Below, in pieces: positions 34,935-49,900 of a DNA stretch of 64,000 nt. Within the stretch, counting starts at the first letter, position 1. Each line of letters starts with the position of its first letter. The notes under the pieces are model-generated. The model was not told where the DNA came from. It saw only the letters and a program-made list of their open reading frames with translations, and did no database searches. Position numbers and translations under genes: made by a program. This DNA is from Vanessa cardui (lineage: Eukaryota > Arthropoda > Insecta > Lepidoptera > Nymphalidae): positions 9,005,814-9,069,813 of the forward strand of contig NC_061138.1 of NCBI RefSeq assembly GCF_905220365.1, read 5' to 3'.

Positions 34935-37900
34935 CTGCGCGTGTCACGACCCGTCACGTTACACTCGGTCGCGTGCGAACATTCACGCACAAGTTATTAA
35001 CTTCGGGATATTTAATATGTTTTTTTATTTTTGTTCGGTTCACGAGACTCTCGTGAACAAGACATTCGTAGACAATGTCGAAATATCGAGCTCCACCGGA
35101 CAAAAATAAAAAACATGGTAAATATCCCGAAATTAATAACTTTAATAATAAAAATAACCATGTTAATTTAAAATCCTATTCACGCACAATTTATGGATCG
35201 TTACTCCACCATATTATTTTGACCCACCAATCGATGGATTTCGATTTTATTAAAAAAAAGTCTAGAGAGAAAATTATAGGAGGTTATACAGAGCCAACGT
35301 ACATATTTCCCTACATGTAAATTAAACTTAATAAAATATTAAAATGAAAATAAAAATCGAATTAAAAATTGTTCCTACATTTGATTTTGAGATACTCCTC
35401 TATGATACAGAATTTACCTAGATAATGTTAACATACTTTATATTTTTGTAAGTTAAAAGAACCCTCACCTAAGGCTTGTGCGTCCACATATTCACTCCAC
35501 ATGGCGACCTCTCCTCCCAGCATGTTGGGGTCGCGTGGCAGAGTGTGTGCGTACATCCTCCTCCAGTTGGAGTACTTGGTGTTCCCCCAGAACCCGTGGT
35601 CCAGGTACCAGATGTCCTTGGGAACGGATATGGTCTTGTAGCCCATCCTTATCAGTTGCGTTAATAGTGAACTACTGATTGGTTCCCAGACTTCTATTAC
35701 ATATCTGCAATTAATACAATATATATTTAATATCGTTTGTCCTGTAACGCAATTATAACATACTTGATGATCATAAATCCTTAATACCATTTATTATGTA
35801 ACACTCATATATGTATATCATAAACGAAATAATGTATACCCATTAGTAAGCCATTTACGGACTTAATCCATTAACGGCCAAATAAGAGACATTTGCTTAT
35901 AAAGTAATATTGTCTCTAATTTTCAAACAAATTCCATAACAAACTTCATTACAATCTTATCAAAATCAAAGTGAACTTAGTTTCAGTATCAGTACAATCA
36001 TAAATGTAAAGTTGTAACGCTTGAATGATTTATAGAATTATAGTCGAAGAAGGAGGAAAGATTCGGTATCAGCTTTTCTATATGCACACAAACACTTATT
36101 TTTTTATTCAATTTTACCACTTTCGACAATGCCCCTTATAATAGAATATAGCACTATTACAACACTATGTTTTAACCAACGAACTTAAAGTGACTAATTC
36201 TTTCCAAAAATATTAATAAAAAACATTATACAATAACTTATTATTACAAAAATCATTTCAGTCTATTTATAAAAGCTACTTGTTATTTAGAAATCACGCG
36301 ATGGTAATTATTTATCGGATTCACTTTCGAAAGTCACTTACCGGTCTTTATCTAAATACTTCTGTATACGATGGGTCTGGGTAAGTTCCGAAGACCAAAT
36401 CATAACTGGCTGCTTATCAGTTTGTCCCACTGCCGCCAGCTCCTCATCCCAGATCTTGAGGGCAGTTTCGTGAAACTCGCCCCACAGTTTGATGAATCCT
36501 TCCACGTTTATCTCGTAGCCTTTGTTTTGCATGTAAGAAGTTATCTCTTCGGAGGAGTTCCAACAGTTGAAAAATACCTGAAGAATACTTAGAATGATGA
36601 ATCGAAGTTATTAAATTTGTCATATTACCAATATGAATCTCATAGTTAAGATATCGCTTGGCATGTTACTGATTATATTTGAGCTTAAGTGCTAATACGG
36701 TTGTATTTACCTAAGGTACCATACAATGATAGGATATATTCATATATAGCTACAGGTCAGCATAGTTTAGTGTAGTTTTTTTTTATATTGATAAGTCAAA
36801 GTTGGTATCTTTACTCATTTCTAAAGACCTTTAAAACAAAAATAAATTGTGTGTCTTATAAAAAAATCAAGGTAAAAATTTAATGCGCAATTAAGACGGA
36901 TCGATGACATTGTGAGTCGCTATGGCCCAGTGGTTAGAATGCGTGCATCTTAACCGATGATTGCGGGTTCAAGCCCAGGCAGGCACCGCTGATTCATGTG
37001 CTTAATTAATCTTTATAATTCATCTCGTGCTCAGCGTTGAAGGAAAACATCGTGAGTAAACCAACCTGCATGTGATAAATTTCATAGAAATTCTGCCACA
37101 TGTGTATTTCACCGACCCGCATTGGAACAGCGTGTTGGAATATATTCCAAACTTTCTCCTCAAACGAAGAGGAGGCTTTTAGCCCAGCAGTGGGAATTTA
37201 CAGGCTGTTGTTGTTCTTGTTGATAATATGGTAAATTCAAGTATGATTACATGGAACAGCGAATTATTGACAATGCCTTACCTCATCCCCTCCCACGTGG
37301 AACAGGGCAGGCTTAGGTAAGGTTTCAGCCAAGTCGCGGTAGAGGTCTCTCAAGATACGGTACATGGCGGGGTTGGCGGGGTTGAGCTGTCCGCACGGCG
37401 GCTGAATGCACAGGTTGCGCCAAGTTTTTGCGTTCACGCACACAGCGAGGTCACCGAAGCCGTATTCCTAGAAAAACATTCGGTTCACCAATTATTATAA
37501 TATTTTCCGTTGATAAACATCTAACATTGACTGACCAAATAACGAACTTTACATACAATATATATATTCTATACGGTAAGCCGGAAGACCATGAAACCTT
37601 CAACAGAAATTCCTTATTTAATGTAACTACTGAACAATAATTTTCAAACATATATTTATATATCTACATTTAAATATGTTTATATATGTCACCCAAAATA
37701 CAGAGCACGTTACCCAAAAAGACTTATGATGTAGATATATAAAAACAGATAACCTAATCGAAATACACTTGACTGTATGTAAGGAACCATCAAATATTTT
37801 ACTAATGTATGTAACTTATCGGTTAAAATATTTAAAAATGAATTGGTCCTACTGACTCTCCATGATTTGGAATTAATGTTTACGCGTGGTTCATGCGTGG

Positions 37901-40900
37901 TTGAATATGTTCTAAACCTTCCTCTCAAAGAGAGAGGAGGCTGTGGCAAATTTACAGGCTGTTGTTGTTGTTATTGTTTACCTTTTTATTTAATTTAGAC
38001 AACATTGTGTACTAGCTACAATTACAGTTAAAGCCTACCTTTCCCCACTGCCAGCCGTTGCCTGCGTGCGCGGGCGAATCGATTTCTATAACAACTCTAA
38101 TTCCGCGCACTCGAGCATAATTTATGAACTCTCGGACTTCATCCGTTGAATATATCTCATAGGCAGAGTACGCGCCATACCTGAAAAGTGATCAGCATAA
38201 TCATCTTCATCGCGTCTATGTTCTTGCTATTGTTTATATTCTTCTGTCCAAAATTTGTAAGTAATTTCGACAGTGCATTGTGCATTTTATTCATTTTACC
38301 TTGTAAATTGAGGAATACGTTTTGATTCCAATGGAAAACTATGGGAATCCGTAACGTGCCAGTGGAATACGTTCATCTTAACGGTCGCCATGGCATCTAC
38401 CATTCTCTTGATATCATCCATCGGCACAAAGTTCCTTGATGTGTCCAGCATGAATCCCCTGTGTTTGTATACTGGTTTATCCCATATTTTAGCTCCGGAG
38501 ACCAGACGAAGACTACATTTGTATTGTTCCTCATAATCTGACTTATCTGCTGATACCAGTTGACTAAACGTCTCTAGACCATGACGAGCACCAAACACTG
38601 TTTCTGCTATAATATGGATCACGGCGTTTTTCTCTGAAAAAGACGAAAATACCAAATAAGTTTTCTATAAAACAATTTTTTATCATTTCCTTCCTCTATT
38701 GAGCCCTCTGTGATTAGTTCTGCAAATCCGCACTCCTCCACAAATAATTAAAAAGAGAAACTCATTTTAAATTAGTCCCAACATTTAACTTTTTCATATT
38801 TAATAAAACAATATATGTATTTATTTTAATTGTTATTTCCACTGTTAAAAAAAAAAAACAATTACATTGTAGTCGTTATTAGTAGTGCAATGGCAAAATT
38901 GGCGAAGAAAACTCTTGCTATGCCGTTACTTGTCACGTGCAGAGTCGGATTTAAAGGTCTGGAGGACCCGGGGCCACAAAGAAGTGAGGGCCCTAGACAA
39001 ACAGAAGCGTGAACACCCTAGTAATTATATTATTATGAATTAATTAGTTTTTTTTTAAATTAAATCAGTAAGCAATGATTTGTTTCGTATTTGTATCGGT
39101 AACTTTAAAATATTAAATAGTAACATTATTATAATTTGACTATATCTCAGTATTTGTTAACTTGCTGAAAACTGTGGCCCCCTCTCATGTGGAGGCCCCA
39201 GGGCAGTTGCCCCGGTTGCCCTCCCCTAAATACGGCCCTTGTCACGTGTACATAAAAGTACCGCCATTAAATATTCTAACCTTTACTTTGCACGTCCAAG
39301 CGATATTGCTCATCAGTTTCCCAAGTGAGCTCCAGGTCGGTGGTCTTCACGGTGATGTAAACAACGACGGGCGTCTCGACGATCTCGGTAACATTTCCGT
39401 CACATTCGTCGATCAGGTTCTGTGTGGTAACGTGAGTCATCTTCACTAGGATCTCGCGGGTTTCCACGGGTGCATTGCTGAGATCAAATCTGCGAAATTA
39501 TATTAGAAGTGTTACTTATTTCTTCGTAATATGTAAATATAATACTAACAGCAATGATATTCTAATAGACAGATATGTTATATCCATACTAAACAACAGA
39601 AAAAAGTGTGCCGTGCCGGGGACCGTTTATTTTAGTTTATTTTTACATTTCGTTAAAAGTAAAAAGGATAGCTTGATAAAAACAATAAGAAAAAAGGATA
39701 ACTAGATGTTTTAACTACACAAAACGTATTACTAGGTAATTATGATATATTATAACGTATTACTACGTAAAACGACTACAGGCAAACGTTCCAATTAGGA
39801 CGTTTTCTAGTCTTCACTTTTTGCTCGTTAATAACATATCTGTTTATTACAACATCATTGACTAACAGTATGAACATAAAATCTAACAAGTTATTCTAAG
39901 TTGGAATTTAAACTATAATTGTATATTCTACATTAAATAATTCACCCAATCGAGTTGCATAATAGAACAATAGAAGAAGCGAGTCTTACTAAAATTGCGG
40001 ATAAAAATTCCCACCACAGAAATTTCAGGTGCATGATTTTCTCGACGACCGCAAAAAAGTGAGTTAGCTAGTATATGAAATATAAAATATACCACATGTG
40101 TATCAACCAACTCGAAATAGACCAGCAAGAATAGCTCAAAAAAATCTCATCAAAAGTAACAGATCCAATAGGCATAATCATCACTGCATACAATAGTCAT
40201 AAAGTATGTAGTTATTTAAATTTCGCAGATAAATTATCTTTTGTTTTAATTCATAAATACTGTTTATATTGTGTTAATGTCAAAACATAAAGAGGCGATA
40301 TAAACAAGGATGAACCAAGTATGGAATATTCGATTAATAAAATCGCAGACGGTGGGCGTCGATAGTCCCGACTTGGCGATCACGATTTGCCTGTCAAATA
40401 AATGATCAAAGATCTCTTAGGTCGAGTAACCGTTATCACTTATAAATCGGTCGTTCACCCCGGCATAGCAATGCCAATTTCCACAAACGCTAAGCAAATG
40501 TTGTCATATTCATACATCAAGTATGGCGATGACCGGTGACCTCATCATAATACATCTTAACATTGATCATGCTTTCTAACATCTGCAAACACGCCTAGAA
40601 TATGTACGATTATGACATTTTTAAGGCCTCATCATTTGAAATTTGTTTTCTTTTAAGCTATTTCATATATGTATTATACTTTTACTTATAATAATACTGT
40701 ATCGTAACATTAAATGTAAATATTAATTATTTACCATTGGGATCAAAATAAAATAATTGTATTCAATATGCTTTTAATAATAATTAAAATAAATCATATT
40801 TTAATGTAATGACTTCTGTTTAAAAACAATAGGGCAGACAATTCTAACGTAACGTTGGCGTAATGTAAATATTTCTGGACGTCATAGTAGGCTTATTTTA

Positions 40901-43900
40901 TATTAATCTACTTTCTATACTCGTAACAATCAGCTATAGCCCAGACAACGCAGGCCCAAGTTCAAGAAATAAAAATAAAACGTAATATTAAGTTTTGAAA
41001 TTTGGTTACAGTGTTCATTCTGTCTTATTAATGAACGGGTTAAAAGTCTTGAACAATTGAAACTCTGGCTTTTTATTTTACCTTCGTCGCCTGGGCAATA
41101 CAAAACTATTGATAAATCTGCTTTATTCTTTATACCTTGCTGCGATGATGATTTACATCTGATGACGACAATTTTAACGGAGACAGCCAACTGTATATTA
41201 TGGTAAGGTCCACAAACACATGCCTCATACACATAAACCGATGGGATAGCAATCCGAAACCGCCGGAGGAGTTAAGGCGTCCAACGACTTGAAGTTCGTT
41301 GCGAGTCCGTGCGAAGTTAGGAGCATATCATCATCATAGCATATATACCACGCTGCTCCAATGCGGGATGATGGATTCACATGAGGCAAAATTTCGTTGA
41401 AATTAGACACATGTAGGTTTCCCCCGGTGTTTTCCTTCACCGTTGAACTCAATTTAATTAACACCAATAAGCACTTGAAAATTCAGTAGTGATTGCCTGG
41501 ATATGATCCCTCCATCATCAGTTAAGATGTACGCTCTAGTCACAGGGCGCTCAGCTTATTACTATTAAGCTCATAACAAAATGAACACAATCTTATTCTG
41601 CATGTTACCAAAAGTTGATTTGTAACGAAAAAATCGAAATTATTGAAGGGGAATCCCCTTAATATGCGGGCCTAGATTAAGAGATCATTTAAGAGATTGA
41701 TTCTTTACGCTATTATTTTAGGTTTGATACATTTTTTAAATATGGATCAAGAACGACTACTTATTTATCCTTATTTTTCGTAGTGAACTGGAAGGCATAA
41801 ATTACTTTATAAGTATTATTTTCATTACCATAGAATCAATATACTTACTTACTCCAAATCCAGTACCTATTAATAGTACGACACAACTTAGATGTAGCAT
41901 CGGCAAATTCAATAAAACCGATTACTGCCGATTTACACAACCAATAGAAATAGCTCCCTATCGCGCCATTCAACGCTATTCGTCGCAAAAGGTTCTCGCT
42001 TCAGAGAAAGCATCTAAATCGTCGTGTCAAATTGAAGAATATATTAGGCCATATGATATTAAAAGTTATTACTTTTCTGTAAAGATCATATTCACATAAG
42101 AAGTAAGTATTGTTGATTTGAGATAGCGTACCTAAATCGGATGTGATCAGTTATACGAATTTTGGCGATGCTACATCTAAGTTGTGTCGTACTATACATT
42201 AATATGTATGTACACGCAATAAGTCACACAGACAAAAATAATAACACGCACACACAAATAAAAAAGTATTGTAATAAGGTATAGGTATAGGTACTTTATT
42301 GTACTAAGTACAATCGTATTCATTGCACACAGCATCCCGTTATAAAGTAATTTTAGTTCATTATTATAATTTCATCGGACAATGGATATCACGTTTTGCT
42401 GTTGTAACTGAACCATAATAGATTAATTAAAATAAAAAAGCGATTAAATTATAAAGTTCAAATTTATATATCATATTCGATTCTACTATACACGCGGACG
42501 TGTCTGTCTGTCACGCTAAATTTAGCCCACAAGTCTGTGTAGTCGTTGGATGACTCCCAGAAAACAAAATAAAAAGTTTCATAATGGCGAGCCCTTCCAA
42601 ACAGGGATCAAGAGAATAATCGTGCATTGACCGCTCAAACGACTGGAGCTAATGATCAAAACAGTCTACGCTGTATAAATATATAACGATATCTAACAAC
42701 GAAAACACGAACTTTATCATCGTTCACTAATAGTAAAATGTCGTATGTAATGTTACATTTACGCAGCTGATAATAAAAACTCATTTTATTTGTAATAAAA
42801 TTAGCTCATAAGCATAGTAACTTATAAATAATTAACGCCTTTAAACAGTAATTTCTCTATTTTTGTTGTCATTCAAAATCATATTAAAAGCACTTTTACA
42901 AGCACTTTTGAATCGTCATTTAACAAACTAAAATGAGTGAAGCTTCCAACACTAAATTAGACATTAACGAATTGCATCAAGCAAAAATTCCTTAACATAC
43001 GACTATTTGCATTTTAAAATCAAAGTTAATTTTGTTAAAGCAAAAGGACGTATGTATTTAATACATTAATACATCGGATAAATTATATTTTCGTCCGTCA
43101 ACTTATCGATGTTTATACATTGTTTTATTACGCTAAATCGAAGCATAAGACTTATTTATTGTTATACTTAAGACTACAGGTTTACAAATTTATCCAAACC
43201 CTTAATGTAACTTTAATTTTTATTTTTTATTTTAGTTTGCATGCGTGTTTTTATCACCAGGCAGTATCACAATTTAGATTTTTAAGGATAATTTGTATTT
43301 TAAATTCATTCATTTGCAATATAAACGTGAAACACCAACAAAATTATGCAGAATTTTGTAAATATTGAAATGTCAATTACCTTAAAATACCTTTATAATC
43401 AATAACTTTTTTTTAATTTATTGATATTGGATGTGTTTTTTTTATTTAGCAATGTTAACAAAATTATTACTTTACGTCCTTTCGGATTGTGAACAAGGCA
43501 CATATATGCACATTAAGGTAGGTAGATGGACGACATGCTGTTAAGTGGTCGCCAATTAAATTGTCACAATAAGAAAAAAATATTAATTACATCGAAACGC
43601 ACCACCAAATATGGAAACTGTAATGTTATATCTCTTTTGCCTGTGGTTGCATTGAGACCAGCATAAAACTAAGTGTTGCCCTTTGGTGGTAGAATAAATG
43701 AAGAAAGGCCGACATAGCCATCGGGCTTGGAAGTAGCAGGCGGGACATTAAATGTAAATTTATGTTTCAAAAATCCTGTAGCATTTTTAACTATTCGTAT
43801 ATTTTCGACACATATTAATCTCTTATATAATAAATAAATATGAGACAACATCACATACATTACTCTGATCGCAATGTAAGTAGTTAAAGCACTTGTGTCA

Positions 43901-46900
43901 TAGAAATCAGAAGTAACGACGTTACCACAAACACCCAGATCCAAGACAACATAGAAAACTAATAGTAATCTACATCGACTCGGCCGGGAATCGAACCCGG
44001 GACCTCAGAGTGGCGTACCCATGAAAACCGGTGTACACACCACTCGACCATGGAGGTCGTCAAAATATAATAGTGACACAGCTAACTTATCAACAAACGT
44101 TTCTTTAAAATGGATAACATATGATATAATATTTTAAAATTTTAAGTATAAAAATTAAAAGCTAATAGATATTTGGTACGTGCAGCTGAAATAATTCAAT
44201 ATTATTTCATTAAATATCAAATAATATTTAATTATTTTTAGTATAGCGTAGAAAGTGTAGATAACGTAGATGGATTATAATATAATACATATTAAATATA
44301 ATCGAAGCACAATGGTCAAATTACGTCAATAAGAAAATAGTCAAATTTAGTCCGTACGCATTAGCAGGAACATAGTGCGTAAACATGACGTGAAAACTAT
44401 CTGGAGTATAAATAAATAACATGGCGTCTAACGCTATAAATATATTAAATAATCGTGTATCAACCACAATTCGATAGTAGTCGCTGTGACGCAAGGAGTG
44501 TCACGGGACTTAAAAATAAACAGACGGACGGGAGACACCTGTATCATTATATATTTACACAAAGCTCATGTGTGTGTGCGTGGTCAAAAACAATGTAATA
44601 TTATGGCTGGTTTTACGAGTCAAACACACATAAACTGTAATATGCCATTACATTGTAAAAGAATTTTCGTCTTAAATATATGTATATAGGTAATATTATA
44701 ATTTTATGATAATTGCGCAATCCATGAGGTTATTTGAAGCATATTGTATTTATTTTTTGAGCTGAGTTTTTGACGTCATCAAAAAGTAAAAACTCATGTA
44801 CCCAATATTTTTAACGCTTATAATTTTTACATATAAATAAGTTTATAATCTGTGCAATCAAAGCAAAACACACAAGGTTGAATCAATAGAACATTAGGTT
44901 AAATGAGTAATTTAAAACATTTACTGAAATGGTCATATTTCAAGAACGTCATATCTCGCCTACATATTATCATCATACTCATAACATGCGTTGTTTGTGT
45001 AAAAAAATGTTTATAGGCTTATTTACAAACACAACAGACAATCACGCTAATTGTAGGATATTTTGCATTCTATTGCATCTTTGCATTGAACTGCAAACAT
45101 AATTCCAATATACTAAATAATTAGATTGTATTTTTTTTTAACTAATAATAATGATTAAAGTGGTTCGCCGTTTAAAGACTATATTATGACTTTGTAGTCC
45201 TGAAGTCTCCAATTAATCTCGGGTCAAGTCAATTTAAAGTTATATAGTTTTACGGACAGCAAATTATCACAAGTAGCAGAGATTGACAGTTGGCAGCGTT
45301 TACACTTCCACGCTTCGGAAAGAACTTAAAAACTTGGTCTTGCTCTTATACCCTCCTCTAGTATAGGATTGCTGTTCAATAGTTTTATGAGAATTCGTAC
45401 TCTGCACGTACTTGTTTCCACGTGATACAGTTGGATGATATCCGTTTTGAAAGCTCGCCGTCCAAAATCAGTTAAGGCATTATTACAGGTATAAGATAAA
45501 TTTATACCATTCTGTTATTTGTTTTATTCGTTTTGTGTTTCCCGATTATCATCATGTGGAACAACTATGTCATCAAACATTGTTTGGTGCACTGACGGCT
45601 CTGCTAGATTCAGATTCACTGTATGCATTACTGATAATGACCACAGTAGAGCACATCCTTGATCATTTGCGAGAACTAGTATAAAATTATAATGCGTATA
45701 AGGCTCAGAATCATAGAGTGCTAAACAATGTAAATTTGGATGTAGGAAATAATCTCCAAATACTATATCAAACTTTAAAAATATATTTCACCTAAAGGAA
45801 GGGGTTTTACTAAAAGGGATCACAATTGATCACAATTTTAAAATATTATAGAGGCAGAACAACAACTACTGTGTTTAGCCAGTTATTTATATATTGAATA
45901 CTTGGTAAAGTCTGTTTGTATTCATCTTACAATAACTAAGATGACTTACAACCGAAAACAACATATCTATGTTATTCTGGTTGTTGTTATTTACCGGTGT
46001 CACTCATGTTGTTTACTTATTATTATTGAGGTTTGATATTTGGACGACGAACGACAGGATATACTTTCGTCGACATTAATAATAATAATATTATGAATTC
46101 AGTAATGTTTATATTTATGTACTGTTTATGCATTGCCGCTATAATTTCAATTAAGAGTTACGCGATAAACGCTTTAAGCAATTATTAACGGCGTTTCAAT
46201 TTGACACAGAAATAAATTACAATGCAATGTATCAAAATTAGTTTTTATCTTTCCGGTATTGCCTGCTGAGAGGAAACTGTACAACAAGTGTGAGCAAAGA
46301 ACCGTATCTAAGCTAGTCGCTAGACTATGAATACCTTTTATACAGAGTGTTCTGAAAATGTAGATTTAAGGTAGCGTTAGTAATACAAATCCTGACATCT
46401 TTAACTATCCATCAATTGACGCAAATTACAATTATTTTTGTTTATTAATAAACAGGTATTAAACACTGTGACGTTTTTATCCAAAATAAAGCTCTTATTC
46501 TTATTTTTAATATCAGCGAAATTGTTGCTTAGAAAAAAAAAAAACATTTTGTCCCTATATTTTTTCAGTTTTATATGGATTCATCTCGTTAGGTCACCTG
46601 TATAATGTATAAAATGACTAGGTTCACTATTTACTGTACATGTTCGTGCGTAATACAGTAACAGTTAAATCATAAATAAACCAAGCTCAATTATAAGAAA
46701 ATGATATATAAATTATTATTCGCATTATGTAGCCGTCACGGGTGTTGCTTTGTGTTGCCAAGGTTATGTATAATTTATAGAATGCTTGTATACAAAACTT
46801 TAAATAAAAAAATATACGTTATAAATATGTAAGATTACGTCGCGTAAAAAAAATTATTTAGATTATTAAAACTAACTGTTTCACGTGGTCTTATCCACGC

Positions 46901-49900
46901 TATACTTTCACAATTCAACTCCGTAGACTTTCTTAAAATTGGACATTAAAATGTTTTTTTTTCGAATCCGAATTAATTCTAGATATTAGCCATCAAACGA
47001 ATAAACAAACTTATCAGCTATATCACATTAGTCTAGATTTCTCTTAAAATTTAAGTAAGCTAGTTCTTAAATCATTAAAAACTAGCTTAAATAAAAGTTT
47101 ATCATATAAATGGGAAACTACTTTTTTAAATTAGTCATTTCGCTTCAGCGTTTCGGCAAATTCTTTAAAGAGATTGACTATCTAAAGTCTTACATCCTTT
47201 GATAGCTTTCTAGGTTAATTGTGTGGTAATTATGCTTAATTTAAACAGTCGTTTATATAAAAATACGTCGTCATCGTAATACATGTAGAAGAATCAATAT
47301 CCTTTTCAAATATACATTCATATTAAACAATTGCTTTTATTATATAGTCTTCATTAATAAAAATAAAATTATCATTTTATCATAATGTCTGTTAATATCC
47401 GTATTAAATTGCCGTCGGTCATAAAATATATTATAATGATAACGTTTATTTTTATTATCCAATGATATTCTTTTATCAAACAAATGTACGTGTGACATAA
47501 ATATCCTATTTCGATTTATTTATGCAATTGTGAAATATAAATACAAATGGTAATTAAATAATTTTTACAAATACAGTTGTACAAAAATAATTTAACATTC
47601 ATTAAAAAATAGTTTTAGAGAAAGCTTTTTACATTTAAACCCGGTTATCTTAGAAAATGCCAGATAGATATGAAGATTTTTTTGCGTTAGATAGAAGATC
47701 TATTATTATTGGCAATATATTATTAGAATTACAGACAATTATCCTAACGAGCGAAGCGATAACCATAAATGTGAATGCATTTGAAAATACAGGCATGTAT
47801 AAATCAATCGAAGCCATAAATCAATCGATTATTTTCACCTTTTAAACTTATTTTCTATACAAGCCAATTATAGTAAACCTATTATAATGGACACAGATCT
47901 CTAATATCATATTAATGAATATTAGATTTGTATTTTGTATATACATATATTATCTGTGTCGTTATGCATCTGTCATCTCGAGTGACACACATCGCAAAAG
48001 CGCGGGAAAGTAAGATATATAGAAATTAGTGCGCGGTGAAGATGATGTGTGTGCATAGCGAACTGATAAGCTAGCTTTAAATATAATATCTATTTAATCT
48101 AATTGGTACATTGACCTTACATATGGACATTACACCTTTATTAATGTATCTGTTGATCCATCCCTTATCTCCTTTAAAAATTATGATCGTTTACTTATAT
48201 ATAATTGAAGTTTGAAGGAACAAAATGCAGATAATAAAAAATCATCATAACCACGAACGAATCTGCGGATAAGAAGTAGTCTTCCAATTTTTGCGTATGA
48301 AATATTATAACAATAAGAATAATTTATGTTATAGATGTGTTACAAATATTTTAGTTTTTATATTTATAAAAAAAGACCTTTTTATTATTATTCATAAAAA
48401 CTTGTAAAAAAGTAGGTAGCATATAAAATAATTAAATATAATGCTAAGGTTTGCATTCGTGCAACATTATAATTTATTATTTTATTGCCTGATATAAACC
48501 CTGATTCAGCAGAGGAATCACATGACTGGGTCAAATATCAAGGCCTGATATTTATTATTGTTTATTTAATAAACAAACATATATGACAATGCTTGTTTTA
48601 ATTTGTTTACAAACAATTATCTGATACAACTCGCGTACAACCTAAATGGTACGTTGCAATAGTAGGCTATGCACGAAGGCGTGTCACTCCATGGTAAACC
48701 ATAGCATACATAAGTATGTATGTGTGCCGGATCTTACTAGATGTCGATGACTGATAAGACAGATAAAATATTTTTAAAATATATTATATTTAACAATAAT
48801 TTAACGTGAGAGACTTTGTCATATACTCACACTGCAGTCTATTTTTGTATTCACTAAGTCCCAATTAGTTCGATCGTGATAAGATAAAACCTTATAACAT
48901 ATTTCGGACTTTTTTCATATATTATACACAACACGCAATCTTTAAACACATTCATCGTTCATTTTAATTGATTCTTACCACAGAAAATATCCTTTTTTTA
49001 ACCTACTACGTCGAAGACCTTTGACAGACTTAGAAATGACTTAAAAAAATATGGAGTAGATACTTCTTTTAAAAAGCCTTTCATGACGTAATACTCCACA
49101 TAAAATATATGTGCCTGATTAGTTTCTCTGACATTTTAATATATTTAGGTCCGTCCGTGTTTAATATATTAAAAAGACCACCTTTTTACGAATTACTAAC
49201 ATTTCTATAACCAACTTTAGTTAAGAGATTTACGTCTCCTTAGAATAGATACAACAACAAGCCAAAAACTATACTATACTTGTACATCGCAAAATGGTCC
49301 GTAAACCTTCACGCCACTGACAGAAATTATGAGTTTTAATTAATTATTTTTTTATCGTAGATATTATTTTTTTAATCATCACGGGTCCAATACGAAAAAG
49401 AGAAAATTCGTAATGGTGTAACAGCATCATTATAATTAAGATGATATAGATACACAATTATTGCGTACGAGAATCGTTGCTACGCTATACCTACCTTAAA
49501 TAGTTAGGGTGTATCTTCACAGTCTGCATGCTGAGGGCAGCTGTAACGGGCCTAGGCCAGAGGCCGCCGAACCTGCCACAGACAGTCCTGCACAGGTCGA
49601 TGCTGTCGTAGGTCAAGCTAGATACGTTCCCACGACTGCCTGGCTGTGGACGCTCGGATCGTTGGCAGCCCGCATCCGGAACGCAGTTGTACGTCCATGA
49701 TGGTCTAGGAAAAAGTAAACACAACAAACTTTAGTAATTATAAATGCGAAAAACTGAATTAGGATTTTAATACTTTACTTATTTTACTTTTAAAATTATT
49801 AATTGTTAAGATATCCTATGCCAATGTTTAAACAACAAAAATACTTACTTTGAGTCAAATAATTCGTCTTCCTACCTTTATACTGATAACTTAGATAGAT

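Larger units (their letters stand above)
39490..49494 (-). other. 10-kb intron of the hexosaminidase gene
   Basis: The intron is AT-rich. It holds SINE fragments (about 40085-40150 and 41333-41560), a terminal-inverted-repeat element (41873-42195), a decayed retroelement end (42275-42350), LINE-tail scraps near 43495-43720 and a second SINE family (43836-44064). From about 44100 to 49490 I see only AT-rich sequence with short open frames of no character. Confidence 0.65.

Noticed and set aside
34620..35109. Long Arg/Ala/Pro-rich open frames on both strands
   Set aside because: They are frame shadows of the very GC-rich last hexosaminidase exon (34934-34753), whose frame has family homology and splice support.
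35075..35320. 81-residue plus-strand open frame within the last hexosaminidase intron
   Set aside because: It begins in the retroelement-like end and is Asn/Lys-rich; no recognisable domain. A decayed element frame is possible but not supported.
36343..36343. Single-base entry listed in the feature table
   Set aside because: It is an interior exon base without meaning; only the exon 7 entry (36342-36577) should be used.
37451..37651. Open frame extending hexosaminidase exon 6 upstream
   Set aside because: The acceptor TTTTTCTAG at 37469-37468 and phase with exon 5 show the upstream part is intron.
43974..44060. Possible tRNA gene on the minus strand
   Set aside because: The B box is good, but no acceptor stem closes and the sequence continues into a SINE body.
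47657..47845. 62-residue open frame with an ATG
   Set aside because: AT-rich, no homology character and no promoter or splice signals; likely chance within the 10-kb intron.
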